A stretch of DNA of 64,000 nt from Tetrahymena elliotti 4EA (taxonomy: Eukaryota > Ciliophora > Oligohymenophorea > Hymenostomatida > Tetrahymenidae): NCBI GenBank assembly GCA_000231825.2, contig JH720349.1, positions 141,763-205,762 on the forward strand, in the 5' to 3' direction. Below the pieces are notes generated by a model. It had not been told where the DNA came from, ran no database searches, and saw nothing but the letters and a program-made list of their open reading frames with translations. Below are positions 48,307 through 61,789 of the stretch, piece after piece (positions within the stretch are counted from its first letter, which is position 1; each line of letters starts with the position of its first letter). The position numbers were made by a program, and so were the translations under genes.

Positions 48307-49998
48307 ATGGAGGCTTAATCACTCATCAAATCACCTTAAATACTATCAAATTACAAAGTCCTTGACCTCATCGGCAACGGAACATATGGAGATGTTGTAC
48401 TTGCTTAAAATATTCATGGTAACAGTGATGAATAAGTTGCCATTAAGATCATAAAAAACAACAAGGAGAGAAAAAACTAAGTCTCCTCCATACAAAATGA
48501 AAAGATTATTCTTGAAAAATGTAAAAATCATCCCTTCTTCGTCTAGTCAAAGGAATTTGTGAAGGATAAAAACAATGCTTACTTTGTTATGGAATATGTT
48601 TAAGGAGGAGAACTATATGATATTATATAAAACAGAGGACATTTATCTGAAGATGCGTAAATATTTGATATTTTTATTACAATTAAAGATTTTGGGGAGC
48701 AAAAATAAATAAATAGAAAATAAAACAATAAATTAATTTTGTTAAAAAACTAATTCAAAAAAATACATGAAAATTCAATGGTTTCTTTCACTTTTAACAA
48801 AATTAAAAGTGGGGGATTGATTTACCTTATTCATGAATTGCTAACCTAATTTACAAAATATTTCTAACTATCATAAATTTATTAACGTTTTTTTGTTTTT
48901 AACTAATAGTGCAAGATTTTATGCAAGCTAAGTGCTCATCGCACTCGACTACCTCCACTCGAACGATATCGTTTATAGAGAGTAAATTATTTATGAATTT
49001 TATATATCTCTTTCAAGCCTTTACTTAACTAAATTAATTATTTGCCCATTCAATTATTTTTTTTTCATCCATTAACTTTTTTATATTAATCTAATTACAG
49101 TCTCAAACCAGAAAACATCCTGCTTGATGAAAATGGATATATCAAGCTTACAGATTTTGGTCTCTCTGAAGTTGAAGTTGTCTCCCCAACTCTTAATAAA
49201 ATATGCGGCACTCCTGAATATGTCTCTCCAGAAATGCTTTTTGAGTCTGGATATGGCAAGCAAGTTGATCATTGGGCCTTAGGAGTTCTTATATTTGAAA
49301 TGATAACTGGTAATTAATTTAAAATATTCTATTAGCAAAAAAAGAAATTTGATATAATTTTTGCGTTAATTTAAAGCAAAATTTATTTAAGCAATTTGAG
49401 AGAATAAAATCAAATATACTTTTTTATTAAGACAAAAATTTAATTTACTTATCGAGCTTAAACTTTTGCTAAGAGGCAAAATATACAAATTTCTTCACTG
49501 ATTTATAATAAATATCTAACTGAATTTCTTCTATCTTTCATGATAAAATCTTTAAAAAATCTTAAATAATTTTTTTTAATAAATAGGACGTACTCCCTTT
49601 GAAGCTAAAACACAAGAAGAATTATTTGAAAAAATCAAATTTTCATAAGTAACTTACCCAGGTTGCATATCTCCTTAACTTAAAAATCTTTTAGAAGGAC
49701 TCTTTATGAAAAACCCATCCAAAAGACTAGGTGCTAAAGGAGCTGATTAAATCAAGAAACACCCATGGTTTATCAGAACAAGCTGGGAATCTATGAAAAA
49801 GAAATTATTAAAAGCTCCCTACAAGAATCTTATAAACAAAAAATAGGGAAGAGAAAGCGATCAAAGTAATGAAATCTTTGGAAATCTTTCAAAAGGTAAT
49901 TACATTTAAAAATTTCTAAAAATATCTTTTAATTAAATAAAATTTTGTATACATAAATAGATTCCAGTCCTACTGTCTCACTTGATGGATCTTTTTGA
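48307..49998 (+). CDS. AGC-family serine/threonine protein kinase
   Basis: Five exons in phase: 48307-48656, 48910-48981, 49101-49309, 49587-49895, 49961-49998; 325 residues. All kinase landmarks are present: the Gly loop [13 protein letters not shown], the catalytic Lys in VAIKII, helix-C Glu in [23 protein letters not shown], the catalytic loop [15 protein letters not shown] in LTDFGLSEV, the AGC-type activation segment [12 protein letters not shown], and [16 protein letters not shown]. The short C-tail has a turn-motif-like DSSPT and ends LDGSF. It lacks a full F-x-x-F hydrophobic pocket sequence and has no CNBD, PH or other regulatory domain, so it is nearest to PKA/PKG catalytic subunits or a generic ciliate AGC kinase. 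Neighbouring genes give no operon context. Whether it responds to either CNBD protein in this window is open. Confidence 0.93.
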
Positions 49999-51657
49999 AT
50001 AGATCTTAAAAATACAAAAATTAAATCAAATAAACAAATCTCTACTCTTAATCCTCTAAATTATTAATCTACCATAATATCCTTTTGATATTAAATCAGA
50101 AAAGCATATATAAAAATAATAAAAACTAATATAATAAATAGCAGCCTCACCTTTGCAATAATTTAATAACTTTTCAAACAAAACAAAATAAAATAATAAA
50201 AAACAAACTTCCTGTGGAGATTATAATACAATTTCCAGCAACTATATAATAAAAAAACTAATTAATTTTATATAAAAAAATTTATCCAATTAAACTATTA
50301 TCTCTAGCATAAATCTTATCCTTCTTCTAACTACCATTTCCATGTATTATTTGTACATAGTGTCTTTTAATTCTATAATATTAAGACTTAATTCCAACCA
50401 ATTTAAAAATTTTCAAAAAATTTACAATATTTTACAGTCTATCTTTTACTTTCTTAAATTATCCATCAATTTTTAATTTAAGATATTCTACTAATATTTA
50501 ATTTAACAAATCCCAATCACTTTTTATTTACATTAGAAAGTAAATATTTTCTGATAAGATAAATAGTAAGTACTATTCTCTTATACATAATCTTTACTTT
50601 TTCCTATACGAATAAATTGACAAAGAAATACAACTGAAAAAGATTATCAATATACCAAGATTTCTTAATTTATATATTATATTTTTAGTATTAATTTGCC
50701 TTGAGGAAGATATTTTAGCCGGATACACTAAGTATTAGCTATTAGATTCTTAATTATTCTTATATTTTATTTTTGCAAAAATTGTATCCATATTGTATTT
50801 TTGAAATAATTAAAAAGATTAAAATTATTTAATCAGTTTAAAATTATCATCAAATTATTAATATTTATTTTTTAGTTTTAATAAAAAAGTTTAAAAAACT
50901 AAAAATGAGGTATGATTTAAAAAATAAAATGGTTGAGATTAAAAATAAAAAAGTTAATAATTTTTTATATTTATTTTGCCGATTATTTAACCATAAAAAA
51001 ATGAGATTAAAAAAGAACGAAAATAGTATTTTTAGTTGACAACATATCAAACAAAACATTTAAATTTTAACAAATTTTATAAATGTTTATAATCATTAAA
51101 AAACATTCCTTAAAATAAAGTATTAAGTAATTTGATTAAAATCTTTCTATTAATCAGATCTAGTTATTAATCTTAAACATTTTAAAATAAAATATAATTT
51201 TATTAATGACTCTGATTATTTTAGTCAATCAAAATTACAAAAGCTACTTATTTAAAATTTAATAATTATAAAATACCTTTTATGATATATCAAATTATAA
51301 AATGTTTATTCCTTTTGAAATAGTTTAAAACTAGCAATTATTTATAATAATTAATTTATAATGTAAATAATATTAGTTACAGCCCATCAAAATTGAAAAT
51401 TAATGATCACAAACTAAATACTTAGTGTATTGAGTAATGCATTATATACTTTCTGGTGGTTTAAAAAGAGAGCTAAATATCTGGTAAGGTTTTTAAAAAA
51501 AGTAAATTATTCTGAATGTTGATTGATATGCGTAATAACCTATTCAAAATATTGCGAAAAAAAAAAAAAATTAATAGATATTAAAGCTTTTTGAAAAAAT
51601 AGTAAAATATTAGTGTAAAATTTGTAAATTTGAGATTGATAAAATAAAAAGTAGGAA
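49999..51657. other. Intergenic region
   Basis: Very AT-rich spacer with an A homopolymer of about 14 near 51556; no ORF or RNA gene recognised. Confidence 0.6.
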
Positions 51658-52426
51658 ATGGCTGACGGAAAAACAATTGCATCAGTTATTAGAGTTATAA
51701 ATGTTATAGTCGGGTAAATAGCTCATGGGCTAATAAAATATTTATTAAATTACTGCTAAAAGCCATATTGAAATTGATTTATTTTTTTAATTTAATTCAG
51801 GATTTTTTTAGCATTTATTGGAGTATGGAAAATTGTCACATTAACTTTTCTTGCAAACATAGGATCCAAATTTTTCTGCATCTTTATGCCAATATTTATG
51901 ATGTAAGTTTTTTGAAAGACATTATTTAAGAAGACTTTAACTTTTTTTTGAAATAAAGAAAATTTTTTTCATGAAACAATAGTTTAGTATAATAATATTT
52001 TAACACTATTGTTTTATAAAATAAATAGAGCATTTGGTGCTGTTATTATTATTACAGAAATTAAAAAAGATTTTGGTTCAGAATAATTCAAGTTCTTATA
52101 AACCTTCCTAGGAAAGGGTGTTTTCTATTTATTGTAAGGAAAATTCTTTTTACTTTAACATAAAATTCTTTAAAATTAATTAAAAATACTTCTAAGCCTT
52201 TCCTCTCTCTCTGTTTACTAAATTGAAGATGAAACAAGTGATTTAATAGGATATATTTATGGTTTGATATTATTTGTATTTGGACTTATGTACATTTGTT
52301 TCCACATATGCAAGTGTTCAGGCACCTTACACGATGTTAGATAACGTATGATATTAATTATTTAGATAAAGTAAAATGTAATTTAATATTTTTAATTATA
52401 AAGAACTTCTCTCAGTAGATGTTTGA
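51658..52426 (+). CDS. COPI-associated/TVP15-like four-span Golgi membrane protein
   Basis: Five exons in phase: 51658-51713, 51801-51902, 52029-52133, 52197-52345, 52404-52426; 144 residues. Four membrane segments are visible: VIRVINVIVGIFLAFIGVW, FFCIFMPIFMIAFGAVIIIT, a third around LGKGVFYLLLSSLS, and LIGYIYGLILFVFGLMYI. The sequence EIKKDFGSEQFKFLQTFLGK followed by GVFYLLL fits the conserved core of the COPI-associated protein family (Pfam COPI_assoc; yeast TVP15-like), in which a KYF-x-FL...GRG-x-FY block precedes the third span. These are small Golgi/vesicle membrane proteins of unclear biochemical role. The last exon is 23 nt and is the least certain part. Confidence 0.68.
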
Positions 52427-53668
52427 GTTTGTTACTTCAAGTATTTGCTTGCTGCAATTAAACAAACTAAAAATATTAAATATTGTGATGATCATAATCT
52501 AAATTTAAAAAATTTATAAATGTTTATTTCTATTTTCAAAATGCTAATAAATTTGTAATAAAATATTTTCTAAAATAATACTTTCTTTAAATTTTATAAC
52601 AAGATAAATTCAAATTCATTTAATAAATTATGTTAAAATGGAGTTATAAAAATAAAATAATAGTTTACACAATAGCAGGTTCAAATAGATGTTCTGGAAA
52701 AAATAATAAAACACAAAAAACCTTTAAACTTGTTCTTTAGATTTGGTTGATTTCACTTCATATTGAAAATTTCTAATAAAATAAATGTGTTTAAATTACT
52801 TTTATTTAAATTAGGAAAATAAATAAATATTGATTAATTTTGATAGATCATATCTATAATACTTAGGTGTAGTTGGATTGGATTGTTCATATTTCTAATA
52901 ACTGGAGTATGCATAGATTTAAAAAAAAGAAGTCTTCCTAATAAAATATTTAATGTTAATTTTCAACTTATTTAATTGTTTGAAAAAGAGAAAGATACTA
53001 TTTTTGAATTAAAAATTGCAAATAAATAAAATAAAATTACGGTTAACTTTTGATAAATAATTAAGAATAGGATTTAATCTACCCTTATCTTATCCATAAA
53101 CTTATTTTTTAATTTTAATTTAAAAATTTCTAATCAAATATGTAAATTTTTATTGACATTTAAAGATTAATGTTATTAAAAAGTTTAGTTTTTTGAAATA
53201 ATTTTTAGTTCTATGGTTTATAAAATTTGTGAAAATAATTTTAAAGTATTGAATTAAACTTATTAAATTCAATTAGTAAAACTAAAAAATGTTGGCCATC
53301 TAGAAAAGAATTACTAAGAAAATGAATAAAAAATAGCTATTAATAGAAACACATTATTTTTAATACAAGAAATATAAAAGAAATATATATGCAATCCATA
53401 GATATTCACTCATTCATTCATCACTCCTGCATGGGTTTATGCTATTTTGTTTATCTAAAATAAATCCAATATATTGTATGTTTTAAGTGATTCGAATCAA
53501 AAGATTTGACAAAAATCTGATTGAATTTTTTGATTGAATGATTGATTAATTTATTAAATTTGATTAGGAAGAACTACTTTTGCTGATAATTTTTCATATT
53601 AATAATAAAAAAAATAATTAATTTATCGATATTGTCCATAAAAATACTAAGCTCAATAGCAAACAAAA
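52427..53668. other. Intergenic region
   Basis: AT-rich spacer between two plus-strand membrane-protein genes; nothing recognised. Confidence 0.6.
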
Positions 53669-54349
53669 ATGGCTTGTAATATTAATTATAACTCTACTTT
53701 GTAGAAACAAATAAAACAATATTAACCATTACTATTAAATAATAAAAGGTTACGACTTCTACTCAATTTTATTCTTCTTAGGAGCAATTTTATTCGTAAT
53801 ATCATTAAAATATTAATTATTACTATCTTATATTTAACTGCATGACCCTAATTATTAATCAATTATAATAAAATTTAATATGTTTGAAAAGAATAATGAC
53901 TTATTTTTTAACTTAATAAATAGATTATTTTAGCTGCTATAGTTGACTCCGGATACAAATATTAGGAATGGAAAATTGACAATCCAGATGATTCTAAAAA
54001 GGGTCTGTATATATCAGCAGGAGTAATTTATTATTTTTTATTGATTAAGAATGAGCTTGCTTAGTTGAATCAACAAAAATAATTAGAATTTTATCCATTT
54101 AAAAGCTAAAATGCATAAGCTTACTATATTTTATTTAAAATAAAGATTAATTTTGGCTTGTTTATTCTTTGCTTAATCTGGAAATACTTAAAGGAGAAAT
54201 AAATTTAAAGATAATAATAATTACTTGGTCAAAGAGGTTTCCATCAAATTGATGATAGTTAAGACCACTCTTCTCCTAATCTTATGGTTACTAGAAATTA
54301 AGAGAGTAAAGAAAGCGAATTACATAGCAACTAAGGAGTCATTAATTGA
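53669..54349 (+). CDS. Small membrane protein, unknown
   Basis: Three exons: 53669-53675 (7 nt), 53749-53795, 53924-54349; 159 residues. The model reads MACYDFYSILFFLGA, then ILFIILAAIVDSGYK, a clean N-terminal membrane helix. Next come a polar segment, YISAGVIYYFLLI, a Gln-rich loop, the second clear helix INFGLFILCLIWKYLKEK, and a polar Ser/Gln tail ending ELHSNQGVIN. The 7-nt first exon was chosen because it alone brings an ATG into phase with the helix. Bases 54023-54049 (GTAATT...TTAAG, 27 nt, no stop) could be a further intron, which would remove the middle hydrophobic stretch. No family recognised. Confidence 0.55.
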
Positions 54350-55938
54350 ATTAACAAACAAATTAATTGAATAAAATAAATTTAATAAGGCATATAAGTT
54401 GAAAATCTTCAATTTTAATATTCTTCATTGACTATTTTTAGTTTTTATGTTTTATATAAATTTGAATGTAACAAATTTAACTTATAGCAAGTAAGTAAGT
54501 ATACAAAAGATTTAAAATATTTCATTAAAACCTTTTTTTATCTACCATCCTTCATCAAAACAATTATTACTTCATACAAGTTTGTTCTAAAATTGTTAAG
54601 AAAATTTCAAAATCAAAGAAATAGTTAAGAAAATTGTTTATTAGTAGTGGAGTCTCTCTCTCACTCATTAAAACCAAATTTATTTTTAATTCTTTTATTC
54701 TTTTTGTTTTTCTATTCTCTCTAAAATAAAATTTTGATAAAAGAAAAATATGTATTAAGTTTTTATTAAAATATTTCATACAAAACATAAAATTACAAAT
54801 AATCTACATGCTATTTTTGCTATATCTTCTAAAATAAAAAATCTTTGATATTGAGAACAAAATAATCATTTCTTCAAAGATAAATTCTTCCTTATCAAAT
54901 TTAGTTTTTAATAATGAAGAACGATCTAAAATAGTAAATGAAATTTAGAAAATATTGAAAAAATAAATTTGAAATTCTTTATTAAAAATATTTCAAAAAC
55001 TATAAAACTAGCACTAAAAGTGTTTATTTATGATTAAATAGTTTTTTATTTAATATTTTTTTATTTTTATTATTTTATTTCTTAATTAAATCAAGAATTA
55101 ATAAACAAGACTTAATATTATTTTTTTAAATTATATTATAAATAGAATAGCAGTTAAATTAAAGGATATTTGTTAACTTAAATTGCTATGTTAAATAAGA
55201 AAAAATAAATAATTAATTTATTAATTTTAAATTTAATTACATACCAATGTCCAGCTAAACTGAAGTCATAATAAGATATTTTATAAATAATATCTTAATT
55301 TTGTGATCATAAATTAAGATATTTAAAATTATTATTGAAAGCTTGAAAATATAATTTATTCACAGTAAAACAATTCTCAAATATTTTTTTTTATTTTTGC
55401 TTAACTTATCTTGGAAAAAATATAGTTTTGGGAGAAATCAACAATTTTTAATTAATTATTTTTTGATAGCTTAGAAATAAAGATATTTTGCTTTTTTTAA
55501 TTTGCGGTGAATATAAGTAAATAGATATATCAAATAGTAATAATTTAATTATTTTTACTGATGATTTCATCTAGACTCATAAAGTTATTTGGGAAGAAGC
55601 TTTTATTGTCAGTATTTTTGGATTTTAAATTTAGAAAAAAAACATATTTTTTTAAATAATTTTTAAAGTAAAAAAATAGATCGTAGTTGTATTTTAGTTG
55701 TAGAAAAGAGCCTTGAAACAACTTATTTAAGTTAAATCGTAGTGCAGCAACGATAATAACTTACATTGAAATTGAATTTTGTAATTATTTAATAACAAAC
55801 AAAAGTAGTGTTTTTATATACTTTTTATATCTGTACAAAAAAAGAGTAAATTTGTTCACACCTTTAGAAATACTACCAATCATTCTTAAGCTCAAAAGAG
55901 ATTTTAATAGACCAAAACACTAATAGGACTATTTAAGA
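54350..55938. other. Intergenic region
   Basis: AT-rich spacer. A minus-strand frame at 54567-54788 is discussed under rejected items. Nothing else recognised. Confidence 0.55.
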
Positions 55939-58900
55939 ATGTCATCTGACGCAGAAGAGGTAGTTTAAGATAAAAATAGATAGCTTAAAGTGAGAATAAT
56001 ATAAATTTTTTTAGAAATTAATTATTTAGCAAAATTGTAACATTATAAACATTAAAACAATGCTAATTTTATAAAAAGATGGTCATCTAGACTTTAAGCT
56101 ATTAAAAAGAAGACAGGAGCTAAGAGGATATATAACTACTAAAAGAATACTTCAAAGATTTTAAGATATTCAAAGATGTCCAAAATTAGCTGCCATAAGC
56201 TTAATTTGACTTATTTTTTAGTGAATTAAAACTTGAGCATCATAAAACACATAAGCCTATATTCCGTTATGGTAAATATTTAAAGCTAGTCCATCAACAA
56301 AATAAATCTTTTTTAAATAAACATTTAAATTTGATCTATTTACAATTATTCAACTTAACTACTAATATTTTTTTTTCTTATTAAAGGAGATGCTTCCTAT
56401 AAATATTTCATACTTCTTTCAGGTAGTGCTTATCTATTAAAGCCTACTTCTTAAACAATTAATCATGATTAAATTATCTCTGAAAGATGTAAATAAATGA
56501 ATGAAGATTAAAAATAAGATGTTGAATAACTTCTTTTACATTACCCTAACAATGTATTGGTTGATATAATTACAAATGAAAATTAGCTAGAAGGCTAAAT
56601 ATTGAATCAAAAAATAGTTAGGTAATGCATATTTCAATTCAATTTATTTCTTTTTGGCTATTTTAATTAATTTGATTTACGTTATTTGGTTTCAGTAATA
56701 ATTCATTCTTGACGAAATTAGAGCGTTTGGTAACAAAATTGAGTATCTATTATATTCTCAAAAATAAACATCATAATTTATTAATAATTAACTTATTATT
56801 TTTGAGATTAATAAATATTTTATTTTTTTAAAATAAAGCAAATAAAAAAATTTTAAAAAAATAAAATTTGTTTTAATTTCTGAATAAAGACAGTGAAAGT
56901 TTTATCATCAAAAAATTATTAAAATTGAATATATTCTTGTTTTATAAACAGAAAGTCATCATTGATTTGCTGTGAAAATACTAACGTAGCTTCATTAAAT
57001 TTTGATGCTTATCATTTTATAGTAGGTAAAATGTTTGGAAAGTTTAATACACTGTGCTTTAAATATTTTTTATTTAATAGAAAAGTATTTTTCTAATTTG
57101 CTATAATAGAAGATAGAATTTTTAAGAAAATTTCCTTTTCTTTAAATTTGGAGTAATGCTCATCTTACCAATCTACTTTAAACAATAAAGCCTTGTGAAT
57201 ATATCAAGAGCTAAGTTGTATATACCAAGAATGATCCTGCTTAATATATTTATTTGATTAAATCTGGTGAATTTGAAGTAAAATATTTTAAATTTTAATT
57301 AAATAATTTGCACATTTTATTATATTTGATAAATAGATAATCTAAGATATCTAAGCTGATTATGAAGAGCCTGAATAACCTATGGAGCATTATAAATAGA
57401 GTATAGAAGAGTTTTATGAAAGTTTTAATTAACTCAATTTGTAATTTCACAGAACTAAAAAAAAAGAAATAGAAAAAAAATAAAAAGTATTTACTTTGAT
57501 ATATTTTAACTTATTTAAATAATATTTGATATTTTATAGATTGTGCTTCTCAGTTCAGGTCAAAGTTTTGGATTAAGTGAAATAGCATAGAATGAATAAA
57601 AAAGACAAGAAACAGCTATTTGTATAAGTGTCAAAGCTGAAGTTTATCTTTTAGACAAATAAGTTTATTTAAATAGTATAAAAGGAAAAAATACTACTAA
57701 TGAGTTGAATAAAGAATATTGCTTGAAATAGTAATGGAGAAGTTAATATCTACAAAATTCTAAAAATTTATTTTAGTAATTGGAATATAGAAAATACAGC
57801 ATTCAAACAAATAGATCTCTGAGGTAAATTAAAGGGCTGTTGGAATTAGGTATTGATTTAACTTAGGAAAATGAAGTAACAACATAGAAGTCTTCACATT
57901 AAATAAATTCAAAATATATAAGTGCTCTTTAAACTCCCACTAATTCAGAAACCTAGGTCAAGATTAAAGGTTTTTCTACTTATGTAGCACATCAAGAGGA
58001 ATCACCAAAGTAGTATTGTAATTTAAAAACTGAGTTGAGTCGTGAAGAGAGATATTCAGAGTAAAACTCTCTTTCTCCTAGATTTGAGATAGATTATTTA
58101 GAAGAAAATAAAGATTCATTGAAAAATAATATGGCAATAAAGAGTATGCCAACTACAATTATCAAAAATAACATTTCTTCTTAAAGATCAATAAAACCTT
58201 AAGTGAACTTCTTAAACAAAAGCAAGGATGAAAAAATAAAGTACAGTAATTAATAAACAATTAATTAAACATTTAGTAACTTACAAACTACAAAGAGCCA
58301 AAAAACGATACTATCTACAATATTGAAAAGTATGGGGAGCAAGTAACAAGATGCTGCTAAAAAAGAAGGTGGATTTTTTACTGGTTTGAGGATAAGTGAG
58401 TTTAATTCTCTATAAAAAAATAAATAATAAACTATAAAAGAAGATAACTAGTAAAAATATGAGTGTGAATCTAATCTATTAAAAAAATTAGCTAATACTC
58501 CTAAAAACTTTTATGAAGAAGAACTTATAAACAGATTGAGTATCAACATGACAGAATAATAAATCAAGAAAAAAAACAAATTAGCTATAGCACTAAAGGA
58601 ACAAAAGGAAGAAAAAAATGAATAAAATAAATTAAAAAGTATGGAGGAGAAAAATAAATTGAAATTCCATCTTAAAGATTTCAATAAAAGCTCGACATTA
58701 ACAGATAGAGATAAAAAAGAATCCAAAAAACCTGTTTAAAATGCTAAAAAAATAACTTATAAATAAAAAAAGCAAGGCTTAGAAGTAATTAGATCTGAGA
58801 AATTAGATTCTGCTAATTCTTTAGATTTACATTAGTTGTTTCACACTTCAGATTTAAAAGATAGATTCTAGCAGATGGTAGAAATAGAAAATTAAATGAA

Positions 58901-60638
58901 TGAATAATACAATAAAATACAATCTAATTAAAATGTTGATTCTGAATAAAAAAGTAAAGATACTCTACCTTCTTCATAGTCTCTTAAGTGTTTCGAAAAA
59001 GATTTTAAAGATGTTTAACATCTTATCAACAAAAGATAATCAATTGATTCTCTTTCTTAAAAATAATATTTTGAAAATATCAAAAAATCTTTAAATTTAA
59101 ACAGACAGTAAGTATTTAAAAATTAAATTATGAAAAGAATGTCTATTTAGCCACCTCCGTCTATTCCTGTTTACATGACTTTAGCAAATTCATCGAGATA
59201 AACACCTTAATCTCCTAATAACACAGCTACAAAATAAAGATTAAGTATATTTTTTCCTACACCAAAGAACACTGAGAATAAAAGCTAAGGATTTAATTTT
59301 GGTAACTACTCACAGCCAAGCTTATTAGAAAAAAATCAAATTTAAGAATTAAATCAAGCCAACAAATAAAAGAAATAATATTATGAGAGAAGTTTAACTC
59401 AGAGAAAAAACGAAGATGTATTTTAATACTTAATTCATAGAGAGAATACTGAAACAAAAAATGAAAGTCAAGTGAGTGAAAGTAAATAAAATGAATAAGA
59501 TTTTACTGATTTATAGAATGCCATGAAAAATAAATTAGATAAGCACACACAGTCAAGTGAGTAAAAATTAAGAAATAAAATGGAAGATTAATTTCAAATT
59601 TCTCAAATAAACGAAGTAAGTGACTAATTTAGCAACAACGACAATATAGATTTATCCTTACATAAACTTCCTTCCAAATAAAATATCAATCTCAATCTTA
59701 AAAGTCCAAAAAATAAATTCATAACTTAGAGTTCGTTAAATTTAAAGCTTTCTGAGAATAAAGGAATTCATTCTCCAACTTCAAATAAAAATAAAAAGAA
59801 GCCAATAATGATTGATTATAATTTTGTAGACAGCTCTGGCTCATCAAGATACTGTAAAGTATAGCAAAAACATAATTTAGATTTCAGTTCATTTACATCA
59901 AGATAGTAGTCAGCTAAATAAGAACAAAATAAAAACTAATAATAGATCAACAATTCTTAACCTAAATATAAGAAATAAATATAAATAGACTGTGATGAAA
60001 AAACTCCAAATTCAAATTTACAATAAACGCCCACACCTTCTAAACCTTAGCATATATAAATAAATTCATCAAATTCATACAGTTTATTCCAGCATACCAA
60101 GTAAGAAACAGATAGGAATAAAACACCAACAAATAATACAATAATATAATTAGAATAAAGCACTCGCATATCTCCATTTAATGGTCTTAATTCTTAAGTT
60201 ATTACAGGAGGATTAAGCAATAAAAGTACAGCTTGTTCTTCTCGTCCATAATTATTCAAAAAAGAAATAATTGAATAGAAGATTTAATAGTGTAGACCTT
60301 CTTCTAAATCAAACTAAAAAGTCTTTTTGTTTGAACTTTTAAATAGAAATACTTATTCAAGTGAAACAAGTAAAACTCAAACTCAAAACAATCCTTTACC
60401 AACAGAAATACCTCTCTAGCCATACTAAAAATAATTATATAAATTCTAAGAATCTTATTATAAATCTCCAATCAACCAATCTATTATAACTGCTTAAACT
60501 CAAAGAAATCTAGTATTTAAAACAAATTAAAAAGAATAAAATAAGTCTATGAAAGATAATATTTGTCAAGGTAATTCTATCTTAATATAAAAAAATTCCA
60601 ACATGAGCAAATCTTAGATTGTCAATAGAAAAGATTGA
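55939..60638 (+). CDS. Cyclic-nucleotide-binding domain protein with very long low-complexity tail
   Basis: Eight exons in phase: 55939-55989, 56079-56271, 56387-56621, 56722-56742 (21 nt), 56952-57021, 57110-57277, 57337-57486, 57540-60638; 1328 residues. CNBD 1 shows KPIFRYGDASYKYFILLSGS, then, after a Gln-rich insert, VRAFGNKIEKSSLICCENTN and NFDAYHFI. CNBD 2 shows IKSQVVYTKNDPAQYIYLIK, SGEFE, then SSGQSFGLSEIAQNEQKRQE and TAICISVKAEVYLLD. In both cassettes the usual Glu-Ala-Leu and Arg signature is altered (FGNKIE, FGLSEIA), so nucleotide binding may be lost. The last exon of 1033 codons encodes a tail rich in Ser, Asn, Gln and Lys with SP/TP sites, probably disordered. Architecture parallels the gene at the left end of the window, but sequence similarity outside the CNBDs is not evident. 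No channel or kinase domain. Confidence 0.85.
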
Positions 60639-61789
60639 CTAAAATTTTTAACAAACTCAAGGTTAGAAATATTAACATAAAAACAAGTTGGATCAATTTA
60701 AATATAATATTGGGTCAAATTAACATTTTTTTTAGTGTGTTTCAAATTCATTAATTTATAAATAATTCTAAATTTCGTACTTTTTTATTTATCAATTCAG
60801 TTTTCAAATATTTTTTTTAAATTTAAATGAAAATATTTACAAATTTATCAAATTCCAAAAAAAGAAAAAAAATTAGATATTTAATTATTTTTTTAAAGGC
60901 TTTACCTGAATTTTTTAAACAAAAGATAGAGCTTCTTTGACAATTAAAATTTAAGATATAAATCATTCAAAAGATTTTAAAATGTCCAAAATTTTTCATT
61001 TATTATTTTTAAAACTAAAAAGTTTTTTCTTTTCTTTTAAGTAAAAAGAATGAAGGATGTTTTAAAAATAATTATTAATTTTTTTAAAAGGTTTCTCTCA
61101 AAAAATATTTTAAATTAAATATAAAAAATACTTACTGATATCAATTAAGTAAATAACCTCTCATATTTTACTATTTTAGTCTTAAATATTTATTTTGTTA
61201 ATAAAACTATCTATTTTTAGTAAGATTTTTCATTAAATTTGTTAATTATTATATTTTAAAAAAAAATTACTATTCATGAATTTTAAGATAAGTGAAAGTA
61301 TATACCATAATTTCTCAATAAGTAATTCTGACTTAGTATCCTAGAGGTGGTTATATTTTAGTAGAATCTAAGTGAAAGGTCTTTTTAGAAATAATAAATG
61401 CTAAGAAAAGTAGTTTAAAGGGAGAAACAGTATATAAATTTTTTTACTTATTCAAATTTAAGTTGTGGAAGCTTTTTAATTCATAATATATTTAACTACT
61501 TGAATTTTTTTAAAAATCCAAAATCTTATCCAACACTAATACGTTACAATTATTATTTATCAAATAAAAATGATTAAAAAATTAATTAAAAGATAAAAGA
61601 TGTCTGATCCTGATTGGTAAATAAGTTTTAATCTTCAGACTTTTTTCATTATATTTAGCTACAAAATTAAACCTTTAGATTATCTAAAAGTAAGCAAAAT
61701 CTGACACTTAATTAAAATAATCCTTATTTCAAAATTAAAATGATAATTTAATTAATCTTTTTAATCTTTTTGCTTTAATGAGTGTTGAT
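60639..61789. other. Intergenic region
   Basis: Very AT-rich 3' flank of the CNBD gene; nothing recognised before the tandem array. Confidence 0.6.

Noticed and set aside
54567..54788. Minus-strand 73-residue frame
   Set aside because: No Gln-type TAA/TAG codons until its end, no recognisable motif, and Phe/Leu/Lys composition typical of AT-rich noncoding sequence. Could still be a tiny gene, but unsupported.
58511..58726. Minus-strand frame rich in Phe/Leu/Ser
   Set aside because: Antisense of a Lys/Glu-rich part of the CNBD gene's last exon; composition is the expected mirror.
58900..59094. Plus-strand 64-residue frame
   Set aside because: A shifted frame inside the 1033-codon last exon of the CNBD gene.
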